Assembly: GCA_937924855.1 (NCBI GenBank) | Contig: CALEYQ010000014.1 | Span: forward strand, 1 to 13,209 | Direction of reading: 5' to 3' | Length of the DNA: 13,209 nucleotides | DNA from: an uncultured Bacteroidota bacterium | GTDB taxonomy: Bacteria > Bacteroidota > Bacteroidia > JADZBD01 | Part shown: one piece after another, positions 1 through 6,192 of the stretch | Position numbering within the stretch: position 1 is the stretch's first letter | Layout of the letters: every line of letters begins with the position of its first letter | Notes under the pieces: model-generated | Database searches by the model: none | What the model saw: only the letters and a program-made list of their open reading frames with translations | What the model was told of the DNA's origin: nothing | Made by a program: the position numbers and the translations under genes

Positions 1-200
1 GGCTTGTGAGTGTTTCCTGTTTTATTTTTTGTCCGGTTATGGAGAACACTTCAATGGAAAAATCTCCGGGGTTCCCCATTCCTGATTCAAATTCAAAGGG
101 GGAAAAATTCTCTAGTTTTTTTGTCGCTGTAATTGATATCACAAGCTAATTTACTTTGAAAAATCCGAATTTTAAAATGCCCTGAATAATCGTTTTTAAG

Positions 201-222
201 CGTTTATAATCGATTATAAACG
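201..222. promoter_or_regulatory. 22-bp perfect palindrome, possible operator
   Basis: Two 11-base half sites, CGTTTATAATC and its exact complement, meet at an ATCGAT centre. The related strings ATAATCG (187-193) and ACGATTAA (220-227) lie around it. It is downstream of the OmpA-domain gene, so if it is an operator it would serve a minus-strand gene to the left of the window. A regulator binding site is only inferred; an AT-rich palindrome without a known partner could also be neutral. Confidence 0.3.
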
Positions 223-368
223 ATTAATTACCGGCTATTCATTTTCCAAATGCTAATTTCGTGATGGGGAGGGCGTAACACGCCCCCGGGATTGTAGAGG
301 GAATAACAAAAGTAGTCGCGATAAATAGAAATCCTTTTTTTATGGGCAACAGCATTTAGGAGGGGGCC

Positions 369-393
369 GGGCACCGGTGCCTAACCGATGCCC
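369..393 (-). other. Hairpin downstream of the OmpA-domain gene
   Basis: On the minus strand, 10 bases after the stop codon, GGGCATCGG can pair with CCGGTGCCC across a 7-base loop (one G-T wobble). The same bases contain a 12-bp perfect palindrome, GGCACCGGTGCC, at 370-381. There is no T-tract on either strand, so it is not a canonical intrinsic terminator, though it may protect the mRNA end. Confidence 0.4.
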
Positions 394-402
394 ATTCCCC
401 GG

Positions 403-1971
403 CTATAGGCCCGCCTCCCGCAATTTGGTTTTTAACTCATCCGGTTTTACCGGACTGAATGAAAGATTTTCAGACTGATTGTCAAATTCAATTTCTTTTA
501 TGGCAAGGACAGGAGCTCCTTTTTCTACTTTCAGCGCAACCAAAGTTCCTTTTTCTCCCTTCGGCAGGGTAGGATAGTGGTACTTTCCGTTTTCGTCGAT
601 GTAGGCTGCCACAATCATTTTTCTCTCCTTAAATATCAGCCTTACGGAAGTTTCCTTGTCGTGAGATAAATTAACAGATTTTTTTACCACCTTGTTTTCC
701 GGCCACTTCATAAACTCATCCAGGTTTTTCCAGGCCAGATTTTCGGTTTGAAATACATAATAGTTTAAATCCTCAAACCCCGCATTTCCCGTTTGAACTT
801 TTTGTGCAATCTGGTTTTTCCGTACCGCATCCATCTTTTTAAAAAGTTCCGCTACCGATCGCGCCTGATATTTTATCATCAAAGGTTTGTAAACAAGCCG
901 GTATAGCTGGTCGGCACTCTTAATATTATATTTTTTTACCAGACTGTCGAATTCGGCGCAATAGGGCGATGAGTTGCTTACAACACGACTCGTGCTTACC
1001 ATGCGCTTGGCCTTCGTGTTCTTAAATCCAAGAAAGGTCCTCACTTTGCAGTTAAACCTGCATTTATAAGTAACATTCGTAGTTATGGTTACGGGCGGAC
1101 GACAATACCCCGGCACAAAATTTCCAACACCTCCTGTGGATCGTTGCCAGGTTGTAACATTCCTGTTTAAGGAGGTGGAACTTTGTCCATCCCAAAGGTC
1201 CATTGGAGAATACTTGTTCCTGTTGGGAACCATAAATGTAATTTTTGTATTCTTTTTTAATCGCAATGATTTTTGGTTTTGACGCGCCGAAATTTTTAAT
1301 GAACCCCGTGTTTCCAGCAAACCGTCTGTGGTTTCTGTTGAGAGGTTATCGCCAAACATTTCCAGCAGGTCAAATGATTCTTTTAAATAAATGTGGATGG
1401 GTCCGGAGATTACATTTCCGTTTTCATCTTCAAACTGCGAATGAGTACAGGAAATAATGGTTCCTTTGGCACCATAAAACAAAGTGTCGGAACCCTCCCT
1501 CAAAACAAATTTCTGTTCGGGAGATTCTAGTTTTTTTAGAAGCTCTCCCAGGGTAACCGGAGGTTCGGGAGTTTTCAGGAAAACCTGAATGTCCACCCTT
1601 CGGTTCCGGGCTAATGAATTTTCAGCATCTCCTTTGGCCAAGGGTTGGTTTTCTCCCCGCCATGAAATTACACGGGGAATGTTTTTCCCAAGTGATTCAT
1701 TAATTATCTTTTCCGCTTCTTTTGTTCTTGATTCGGACAATTTAATATTGTAGAGCGAGTCGCCTCTCAGGTCGGCATGACCGGTAATGATTACTTTTTG
1801 AATCAGTTCGGCATTAATTCCGGACAGGAATGCTTTCAGTTTTTTGTTTTCCTCCGGACTGATTTGGCTCAGGCCGGTTTCAAAATAAACCGAATGAAAC
1901 TTTGGTTTTTCCTGCGATGCTCCGGCAATTCCCAATAGAAACCCCCAGAGAAGAAATAGTGGTTTTCTCAT
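403..1971 (-). CDS. Exported protein with N-terminal OmpA-like peptidoglycan-binding domain
   Basis: The 522-residue protein begins with a signal peptide (about residues 1-19, MRKPLFLLWGFLLGIAGASQ). An OmpA-like domain follows directly at about 26-133: VYFETG, then ITGHADLRGDSLYNIKLSESR, then ARNRRVDIQV. Asp67 and Arg82 sit at the spacing of the two residues that in OmpA bind the diaminopimelate of peptidoglycan, so anchoring to the cell wall from the periplasm is likely. Residues about 155-250 form a beta-rich segment (GTIIS, FEDENGNVISGPIHIYLKE, DGLLETRGSLKISA) that resembles a domain I remember from many uncharacterised Bacteroidota surface proteins. The remainder, about 260-522, I do not recognise; it contains Cys residues around 300-340. 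In most OmpA-family proteins this domain is C-terminal, so the order here is unusual. The gene stands alone, with no partner gene within 800 bp upstream. The function of the long C-terminal part is unknown. Confidence 0.85.
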   Translation of the reverse strand: MRKPLFLLWGFLLGIAGASQEKPKFHSVYFETGLSQISPEENKKLKAFLSGINAELIQKVIITGHADLRGDSLYNIKLSESRTKEAEKIINESLGKNIPRVISWRGENQPLAKGDAENSLARNRRVDIQVFLKTPEPPVTLGELLKKLESPEQKFVLREGSDTLFYGAKGTIISCTHSQFEDENGNVISGPIHIYLKESFDLLEMFGDNLSTETTDGLLETRGSLKISARQNQKSLRLKKNTKITFMVPNRNKYSPMDLWDGQSSTSLNRNVTTWQRSTGGVGNFVPGYCRPPVTITTNVTYKCRFNCKVRTFLGFKNTKAKRMVSTSRVVSNSSPYCAEFDSLVKKYNIKSADQLYRLVYKPLMIKYQARSVAELFKKMDAVRKNQIAQKVQTGNAGFEDLNYYVFQTENLAWKNLDEFMKWPENKVVKKSVNLSHDKETSVRLIFKERKMIVAAYIDENGKYHYPTLPKGEKGTLVALKVEKGAPVLAIKEIEFDNQSENLSFSPVKPDELKTKLREAGL

Positions 1972-2044
1972 GATTATTATGTATTAAAGCACCGGGGAGT
2001 AAATGCCTGATACGAGACCTAACGAGAAAAGGATACAGTTATTT

Positions 2045-2052
2045 CAAAATTA
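2045..2052 (-). promoter_or_regulatory. Candidate -7 box for the OmpA-domain gene
   Basis: Read on the minus strand the bases are TAATTTTG, matching the Bacteroidota -7 consensus TAnnTTTG, 74 bases before the ATG at 1971. No TTTG-like -33 element is seen at the usual distance, so the call is tentative. Confidence 0.3.
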
Positions 2053-2126
2053 TTTTTAGGATGGGTTATTTTAGCAGAAATTCTTGCTATTTCCGGTTGC
2101 TTCCCCGCCCCGGGATGGAGGAGCCT

Positions 2127-2491
2127 GGTCGTTGAGCCTGTCGAAACCAAAGTTCGAGGAAGTAGGCGTGTCCAAAAGGATTTTCACCTTTTGTCTTGAT
2201 ACAATCCCGAATCGCTACGCTCTCGGGACCTGTGGAAGCAACCAACCCGCCTGCGTTTCACTTCGGACGGGCAAGAAAATCAAGACGCTTTAATCTGCAA
2301 CCCGCAATTGAAAATGCTTTTCAATTTTTCCCGCTTGGCATAGACCTGTCCGCTGAAGGCGGAAAAGCGTCGGGCAAACGCACTGGATCAATTTTTTTTG
2401 GAGGCAAAATTTCTTTAGGTAATTAAATTGCGGGTGGCTTTGGCCGCTTCGTTGGGGCAGCAGTGTGGGTGGTAAAGATGGATGCAGAGCA
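2127..2491 (+). repeat. 365-bp structured dispersed repeat, copy 1
   Basis: By eye this matches 12763-13127 in the same orientation with 4 mismatches (2148, 2150, 2166, 2172), and 2173-2491 is identical. It begins with a REP-like unit (loop GAGCCTGTCGA at 2134-2144) whose right arm is degraded here. It is densely self-complementary. CAAAAGG pairs with CCTTTTG (2173-2179/2187-2193). GTCTTGAT pairs with ATCAAGAC (2193-2200/2279-2286), enclosing TCCCGA/TCGGGA (2205-2210/2223-2228). ACCCGCAATT pairs with AATTGCGGGT (2300-2309/2426-2435), and AATTGAAAA with TTTTCAATT (2306-2314/2318-2326). TCCGC pairs with GCGGA (2349-2353/2359-2363). The element continues to the right of 2491 in this copy: GGCCGCTTC (2442-2450) pairs with GAAGCGGCC (2509-2517). 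It may be a non-autonomous mobile element or a structured RNA; no transposase is present. Confidence 0.8.
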
Positions 2492-2527
2492 GCCATCGCA
2501 GGGCGTTTGAAGCGGCCTTGACTTTTG

Positions 2528-2553
2528 GCTCCTTTGTGTCAAGACAAAGGAGC
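2528..2553. repeat. 10-bp perfect hairpin at the right end of repeat copy 1
   Basis: GCTCCTTTGT pairs perfectly with ACAAAGGAGC around the loop GTCAAG. The right half (GTCAAGACAAAGG, 2538-2550) is nearly an inverted copy of the left part of the repeat (CCTTTTGTCTTGAT, 2187-2200), so the two could be terminal inverted repeats of an element spanning roughly 2173-2560. This part is missing from copy 2. No T-run follows, so it is a poor terminator. Confidence 0.55.
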
Positions 2554-2614
2554 GAAGAAAAGAAAATTAAAATGAATGTACTTGTCAACCATGTGAGGAA
2601 ATGCATGTATCCCT

Positions 2615-2758
2615 GTCCCTTCGACAAGCTCAGGGACCGTACTTCGACAAGCTCAAGGACCGAGATGGGTCGTTGAGCCTGTCGAAACGACAAGGTGGGA
2701 GGAAGAACTGTCCCTTCGACAAGCTCAGGGACCGTACTTCGACAAGCTCAAGGACCGA
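2615..2758. repeat. REP-like palindrome cluster (five units)
   Basis: Five units share the 11-base core GAGCYTGTCGA. Minus-oriented units have perfect GTCCCT/AGGGAC stems at 2615-2637 and 2710-2732. Degenerate minus-oriented units have cores at 2644-2654 and 2739-2749. A plus-oriented unit with a GTCGTT/AACGAC stem lies at 2669-2691. The 49 bases 2615-2663 recur exactly at 2710-2758, 95 bases further on. The cluster lies just past the stop codon of the minus-strand T9SS cargo gene, a common place for REP sequences, and may act as an mRNA 3' end structure. Confidence 0.85.
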
Positions 2759-2773
2759 TTAGCTCTGCGGAGG

Positions 2774-5224
2774 CTACCGCCCCACAACCACCCGCTCCCT
2801 CAAAACTTTTCCATTCGAAAAAACCTCGAGAAGATAAATGCCCGATTCGTATTTGGAAACATCAAGATTATGAATGATTGTATTACTCAGATTTCTCTCA
2901 AAAATTATTCTTCCCTTTAAATCATATAAATTCAACTTCCCCTGCCCAAATTCCTCGGGAATATTTATTTGTACCACCCCATTTGCAGGATTCGGAAAAA
3001 CCGAAAGGCCGGAATGGTTTTCAATTGTTGTTTGTCCTACCGTAAATGCATTCAGATACGAAATCCAAAAGCCACGCCCGTAAGTACCGGCAATAATTTT
3101 GCTGGTGGCGTATTGTATCTCAAGCTGATTTATCACAACTACCGGCAAGCCCGTATTATAAGGTACCCAGTCGCTCATGCTGTTGTCGCGATACCAAACG
3201 CCAAGATCGGTTCCCACATATAAACCATCCACCGGATTATTTTCATGGGCCAGGCAATTGGCAGGTACATTTGCCAAAGTGCCGCTGATATTACTCCAGG
3301 TTAATCCACCGTCGTTGCTGTAATAAACTTTGCCGCCGGCGGTAAATCCTCCCCGGGTTAGCCATACTTTATTTGCATCGGTGCTGTGAACCGAAATGGA
3401 AGTAATGTTCGAAGTGAACGGAAGCATTGCGGAAAGATCGGCCCAGCTGCTTCCCCCATTCGTGGTTTTCCATAAATTGCTACCGGTGGAAACATATACT
3501 ACCTCGCCATCGGATGGGGCAACTGTTAAATGCCTGAGATCAGTACTGCCGGGAAAATTCGAAACGGTGGTCCAGGTGGTAGCTCCATCTGTGCTTTTCC
3601 AAACTTCATCATACCCGGCATAAACGATTTGCTGGTTTTGGGAATGAATGCGCATGGGCGTAACGAAATATCCCTGACCCGACATGGCAGGCGGTGAACA
3701 GGCGGAATAGGAGAAGGGTCCGCCCCCGGTGGTGGATTTAAAAAGTTGTCCGTATTCCCGCTCCGCCAGAACAAAATTTCCGGTAGTTTGATCTACTTCG
3801 CAATAGCCCCCGTCGGAATTGAACATAACACCCGAAAAATCCGGAACGCCCGTGTTGAGTTTATAGGTGGCGTTATCCTGGGTGCCGCAAAAACCTATAT
3901 TGCTGTTGGCCGCGGTTATGCCTATGCGGTAACACATAATCAGATTCAAATTGGAATTGAGATTGGTCAGGGTGGAAGACGGGGCGGATAAATTATTCAT
4001 CCGGTAAACACCCTTATCGTTACAAATAAACAAACTGTCTTTACTGTTTTGCCAAAACACCATATCGTGATAATCGTTTTCAGTTCCGGTGGAAGACCAG
4101 GTGGCACCGTTGTCGGCAGTTCTTCTGGCGAGGATTCCTCCTATGGCAATTAAATTTTCATCTTTCGGAGATACGGCCAGCGTTAAAGCATACCAGGGAA
4201 ATCCGCCAACAGCTGATGAAACTCCGCTGCTGCCCAGGGCTGAAAAAGTGAGTCCCTGATCGCTTGATTTATACAATCCGGTAAAGGCAGTATTGCTGGC
4301 AAACACACACCATACTGCGGAAGGGTTAATGGGCGATACCGCTACAATAACCCGATTGCCGGTGGCGGGTAATCCGGTTGTGCTTGCAGTCCAGGTAAAT
4401 CCGCCGTCGATACTCCGCAAAAATTGTGAACTTGATCCGGCATAAACGATTCCGGAATTGACGGAATGAAATTCTATGTCTTCGTGATTTCCGGTTCTCA
4501 CCTGTGTCCAGGTTGTGCCTCCATTACGCGTTCTGTAAATGCCATTGGAGGTAGCTGCCAGTAAAACATTTGTTGAATCGGGATTTATTATCAATCGGCC
4601 AATGCGCCTTGCATTGGAAAAATTCCAGTTCAGACCGGTGGTTGACCAGGTGGTGCCGCCGTCGGTGCTTTTCATTACACCTACGCTATATACATTATTT
4701 AATGTTCCTCCATCGGCATCGCCGCAGGCCATGTAAACGATTTGGGTGTTGGAAGGATCTATGGCCACATCTGAAACGCCAAGCACCGGAATGAAATCTG
4801 TAAGCCCGGTCCAACTTCCCCCGCCATTGGTACTTTTATATAATCCTGAAGCAGGTGTTCCCAGATACAACACGTTCGGGTTCGAAGGATCCTGCCGTAA
4901 ACATTGTGTTCTTCCTACCCTGAACGATGGGTTAGGCCCCCACTGGGACCAGTTCGCTGTTGTTGGACTTTGAAACTTATGTGCATGTTCAGCCCGGTAA
5001 TTCAGCCATTCGGTAAAATGAATATCAGCAGAAGGTAAATCCCCGTTCGCCATGCTTCGGTTTTCGGTAAAATACAACCAGCGGTCGGCCAGTTTTTTTC
5101 CTTTGGAACCGGGATTTTGGTTTAAAAAAGTCCGGTATAATTCTGTGGTATTCACGGGGTTCTGACCCAACACCTGAGTAAGTCCCAACAGGCTGATGCC
5201 AAGGATTGCAGAGAACGATTTCAT
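2774..5224 (-). CDS. Secreted beta-propeller (sortilin/BNR-type) protein with T9SS sorting domain
   Basis: This 816-residue protein has a signal peptide (about 1-20, ending VLGQ). A long body carries around ten Asp-box or BNR-like repeats of the form S-x-D-G-G-x-T-W, for example at 131-138, 186-193, 271-278, 544-551 and 636-643. Such repeats mark the outer strands of beta-propellers of the sialidase, sortilin (VPS10) and Ycf48 type. The GTYGRGFW string at 713-720 is usual at the propeller end in this group. Residues about 740-816 are a type A T9SS sorting domain (FPNP at 743-746, NLYDLKGR, SGIYLLEV), so it should cross the outer membrane through the Por system and be released or anchored at the surface. 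No sialidase active-site set was recognised; binding or structural roles are as likely as catalysis. It is divergent from another T9SS cargo gene and is followed by a REP cluster. The ATG at 5224 directly precedes the signal peptide. Confidence 0.88.
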   Translation of the reverse strand: MKSFSAILGISLLGLTQVLGQNPVNTTELYRTFLNQNPGSKGKKLADRWLYFTENRSMANGDLPSADIHFTEWLNYRAEHAHKFQSPTTANWSQWGPNPSFRVGRTQCLRQDPSNPNVLYLGTPASGLYKSTNGGGSWTGLTDFIPVLGVSDVAIDPSNTQIVYMACGDADGGTLNNVYSVGVMKSTDGGTTWSTTGLNWNFSNARRIGRLIINPDSTNVLLAATSNGIYRTRNGGTTWTQVRTGNHEDIEFHSVNSGIVYAGSSSQFLRSIDGGFTWTASTTGLPATGNRVIVAVSPINPSAVWCVFASNTAFTGLYKSSDQGLTFSALGSSGVSSAVGGFPWYALTLAVSPKDENLIAIGGILARRTADNGATWSSTGTENDYHDMVFWQNSKDSLFICNDKGVYRMNNLSAPSSTLTNLNSNLNLIMCYRIGITAANSNIGFCGTQDNATYKLNTGVPDFSGVMFNSDGGYCEVDQTTGNFVLAEREYGQLFKSTTGGGPFSYSACSPPAMSGQGYFVTPMRIHSQNQQIVYAGYDEVWKSTDGATTWTTVSNFPGSTDLRHLTVAPSDGEVVYVSTGSNLWKTTNGGSSWADLSAMLPFTSNITSISVHSTDANKVWLTRGGFTAGGKVYYSNDGGLTWSNISGTLANVPANCLAHENNPVDGLYVGTDLGVWYRDNSMSDWVPYNTGLPVVVINQLEIQYATSKIIAGTYGRGFWISYLNAFTVGQTTIENHSGLSVFPNPANGVVQINIPEEFGQGKLNLYDLKGRIIFERNLSNTIIHNLDVSKYESGIYLLEVFSNGKVLRERVVVGR

Positions 5225-5240
5225 GCAGGCAGATTTTTAT

Positions 5241-5248
5241 CAAATATA
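5241..5248 (-). promoter_or_regulatory. -7 box of the beta-propeller gene
   Basis: The minus strand reads TATATTTG, an exact match to the Bacteroidota -7 consensus TAnnTTTG, 16 bases before the ATG at 5224. The predicted leader is therefore only a few bases long. A -33 TTTG is not evident. Confidence 0.5.
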
Positions 5249-5306
5249 AGAAAAACTCATCGTTTTTTTATGGGTGGGAACCCTTCATCTCCTTCCAATA
5301 TTTCTA

Positions 5307-5314
5307 TACATTTG
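5307..5314 (+). promoter_or_regulatory. -7 box of the second T9SS cargo gene
   Basis: TACATTTG matches the Bacteroidota TAnnTTTG consensus exactly and ends 20 bases before the ATG at 5335. This supports 5335 as the true start instead of the longer frame that opens at 5206, which would run through this box. No clear -33 element is seen. Confidence 0.5.
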
Positions 5315-5334
5315 TTACACTTTTAATCCGGCCC

Positions 5335-6192
5335 ATGCGCATATTTTTACTCGCCATTATCCTTGTTTTCGGATGTAAGGGCTTTGCCCAGCCGGTTATC
5401 ACAACCGATTCAGTTTTGCAACTTGGTGTTTGTGCCGGAAGTAACGTAATTGTTCCCTTTTCAGTTACCGGAGGAAATTTTCAGTTTGGAAATGTTTTTA
5501 CCGCTCAGCTTTCCGACCCACTGGGTCAGTTTACAAATCCGGTAAGCATAGGCTCCATTCCCTGGTTTTCCAGCGGATTGATTTTTGCCACCCTTCCCCA
5601 GAATGTAACTTTCAGCTTTTTGTATAGGGTGAGGGTAGTGGCCAGTAATCCTTCCGTTACCGGATCACCTTCTCCCAACACTATTATTGTAGCCCAGCTG
5701 CCTTTTGTAAATAATATTTTTGCCCTGCCCAACGATACCGTTTGCGTGGGTGATACCGTTACGCTTGGCATTCCTAATCCCGCTGCTTCCTTCCAATGGT
5801 CAACCGGCGATACAACCCAGTTTATTCAGGTTACATCTTCAGGCTCCTACATTTGTACCACTACCGATTTTATGGGTTGTATTACCAAAGACACCATGGT
5901 GGTTGTATTTGAAACCTGTACCGGCATTTCTGAAAATGACCCGCATTCTTTGTTTTCGGTTTATCCTAATCCTTCAACCGGACAAATTACTTTTGTTCCT
6001 GCCCAGGGAAAATTATCTGAGGAAGGAACGATTTCAGTTTTCAATACCGGCCTTCAAAAAGTTTTTACCCGCAGGGTTGCTTCAGGAACCGGATCTGTTC
6101 CGCTTGATTTATCTGAATTGCAATCCGGAATTTATTTTTTTGAGTTCCGCACTCACAGCGGATCTCTTATGAAAAAGATTGTCCTGCATTGA
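5335..6192 (+). CDS. Secreted Ig-like protein with T9SS sorting domain
   Basis: Starting at the ATG at 5335 the protein has 285 residues. It has a signal peptide (1-19, MRIFLLAIILVFGCKGFAQ); the Cys at 14 does not sit in a good lipobox. An Ig-like beta domain at about 22-125 (FQFGNVFTAQLSDPLGQF, then YRVRVVASNP) is of a type common in Bacteroidota secreted proteins. A second Ig/PKD-like domain at about 130-195 (CVGDTVTL, FQWSTGDT, GSYICTTTD) follows, then a type A T9SS sorting domain at about 206-285 (YPNPSTG, SGIYFFEF, MKKIVLH). It is probably a surface or secreted adhesin-like protein; no enzymatic domain is visible. The stop codon overlaps the TTG start of the desulfurase gene, so the two are probably co-transcribed and perhaps translationally coupled, despite unrelated functions. 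An upstream in-frame extension to 5206 was rejected because it reads through the promoter and hides the signal peptide. Confidence 0.87.
   Translation: MRIFLLAIILVFGCKGFAQPVITTDSVLQLGVCAGSNVIVPFSVTGGNFQFGNVFTAQLSDPLGQFTNPVSIGSIPWFSSGLIFATLPQNVTFSFLYRVRVVASNPSVTGSPSPNTIIVAQLPFVNNIFALPNDTVCVGDTVTLGIPNPAASFQWSTGDTTQFIQVTSSGSYICTTTDFMGCITKDTMVVVFETCTGISENDPHSLFSVYPNPSTGQITFVPAQGKLSEEGTISVFNTGLQKVFTRRVASGTGSVPLDLSELQSGIYFFEFRTHSGSLMKKIVLH

Larger units (their letters stand above)
1..402. other. Non-coding left edge with palindrome and weak hairpins
   Basis: No convincing gene is visible. The stretch is AT-rich up to about 250 and GC-rich after that. It holds a 22-bp perfect palindrome (201-222), a short hairpin at 271-285 (GGGCGT, loop AAC, ACGCCC) and a larger one at 369-393, all without a T-run. 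On the minus strand a frame is open from about 161 to the window edge, with an ATG at 79-77. Its last residues (FSIEVFSITGQKIKQ) resemble part of a T9SS sorting domain, but no PNP motif is in frame. The plus strand is also open from base 3 to a TAA ending at 149. Neither frame can be accepted from so little sequence. Confidence 0.5.
1972..2773. other. Repeat-rich intergenic region
   Basis: The 802 bases between two minus-strand genes contain no credible gene. They hold the candidate promoter of the OmpA-domain gene (2045-2052), the fuller copy of the 365-bp structured repeat with its right-hand extension (2127 to about 2560) and a REP-like cluster (2615-2758) ending 15 bases before the stop codon of the next gene. 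Short frames across it contain the repeat units and have no recognisable domain; the frame at 2196-2426 occurs unchanged in the second repeat copy only because the DNA is identical. Confidence 0.75.

Noticed and set aside
271..285. Hairpin GGGCGT/ACGCCC as an intrinsic terminator
   Set aside because: The stem is short and neither strand has a following T-run.
2196..2426. 76-codon plus-strand frame, repeated exactly at 12832-13062, as a conserved small protein
   Set aside because: The identity follows from the identical DNA of the repeat. Overlapping frames on the other strand are equally conserved, the composition is not protein-like, and the sequence is packed with inverted repeats.
2290..2496. 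Minus-strand frame across the 365-bp repeat (also 12926-13138)
   Set aside because: It reads through repeat and REP sequence, its start differs between copies only because of the flanks, and no domain is recognisable.
2482..2676. Plus-strand frame of 64 codons and its minus-strand counterpart over the REP cluster
   Set aside because: Both consist largely of REP units (FDKLRD, LVEVRSLSLSKG type strings), a common artefact of these repeats.
2615..2758. CRISPR array
   Set aside because: Repeats are palindromic, occur in both orientations, are irregularly spaced and lack unique spacers of constant length; no cas genes are present.
5206..5334. Upstream extension of the second T9SS cargo gene to 5206
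   Set aside because: It would run through an exact -7 promoter box and bury the signal peptide, which begins at the ATG at 5335.
5720..6172. 150-codon frame overlapping the second T9SS cargo gene
   Set aside because: It is a shadow frame of a gene with clear signal peptide, Ig-like and sorting domains; its own product has no recognisable features.
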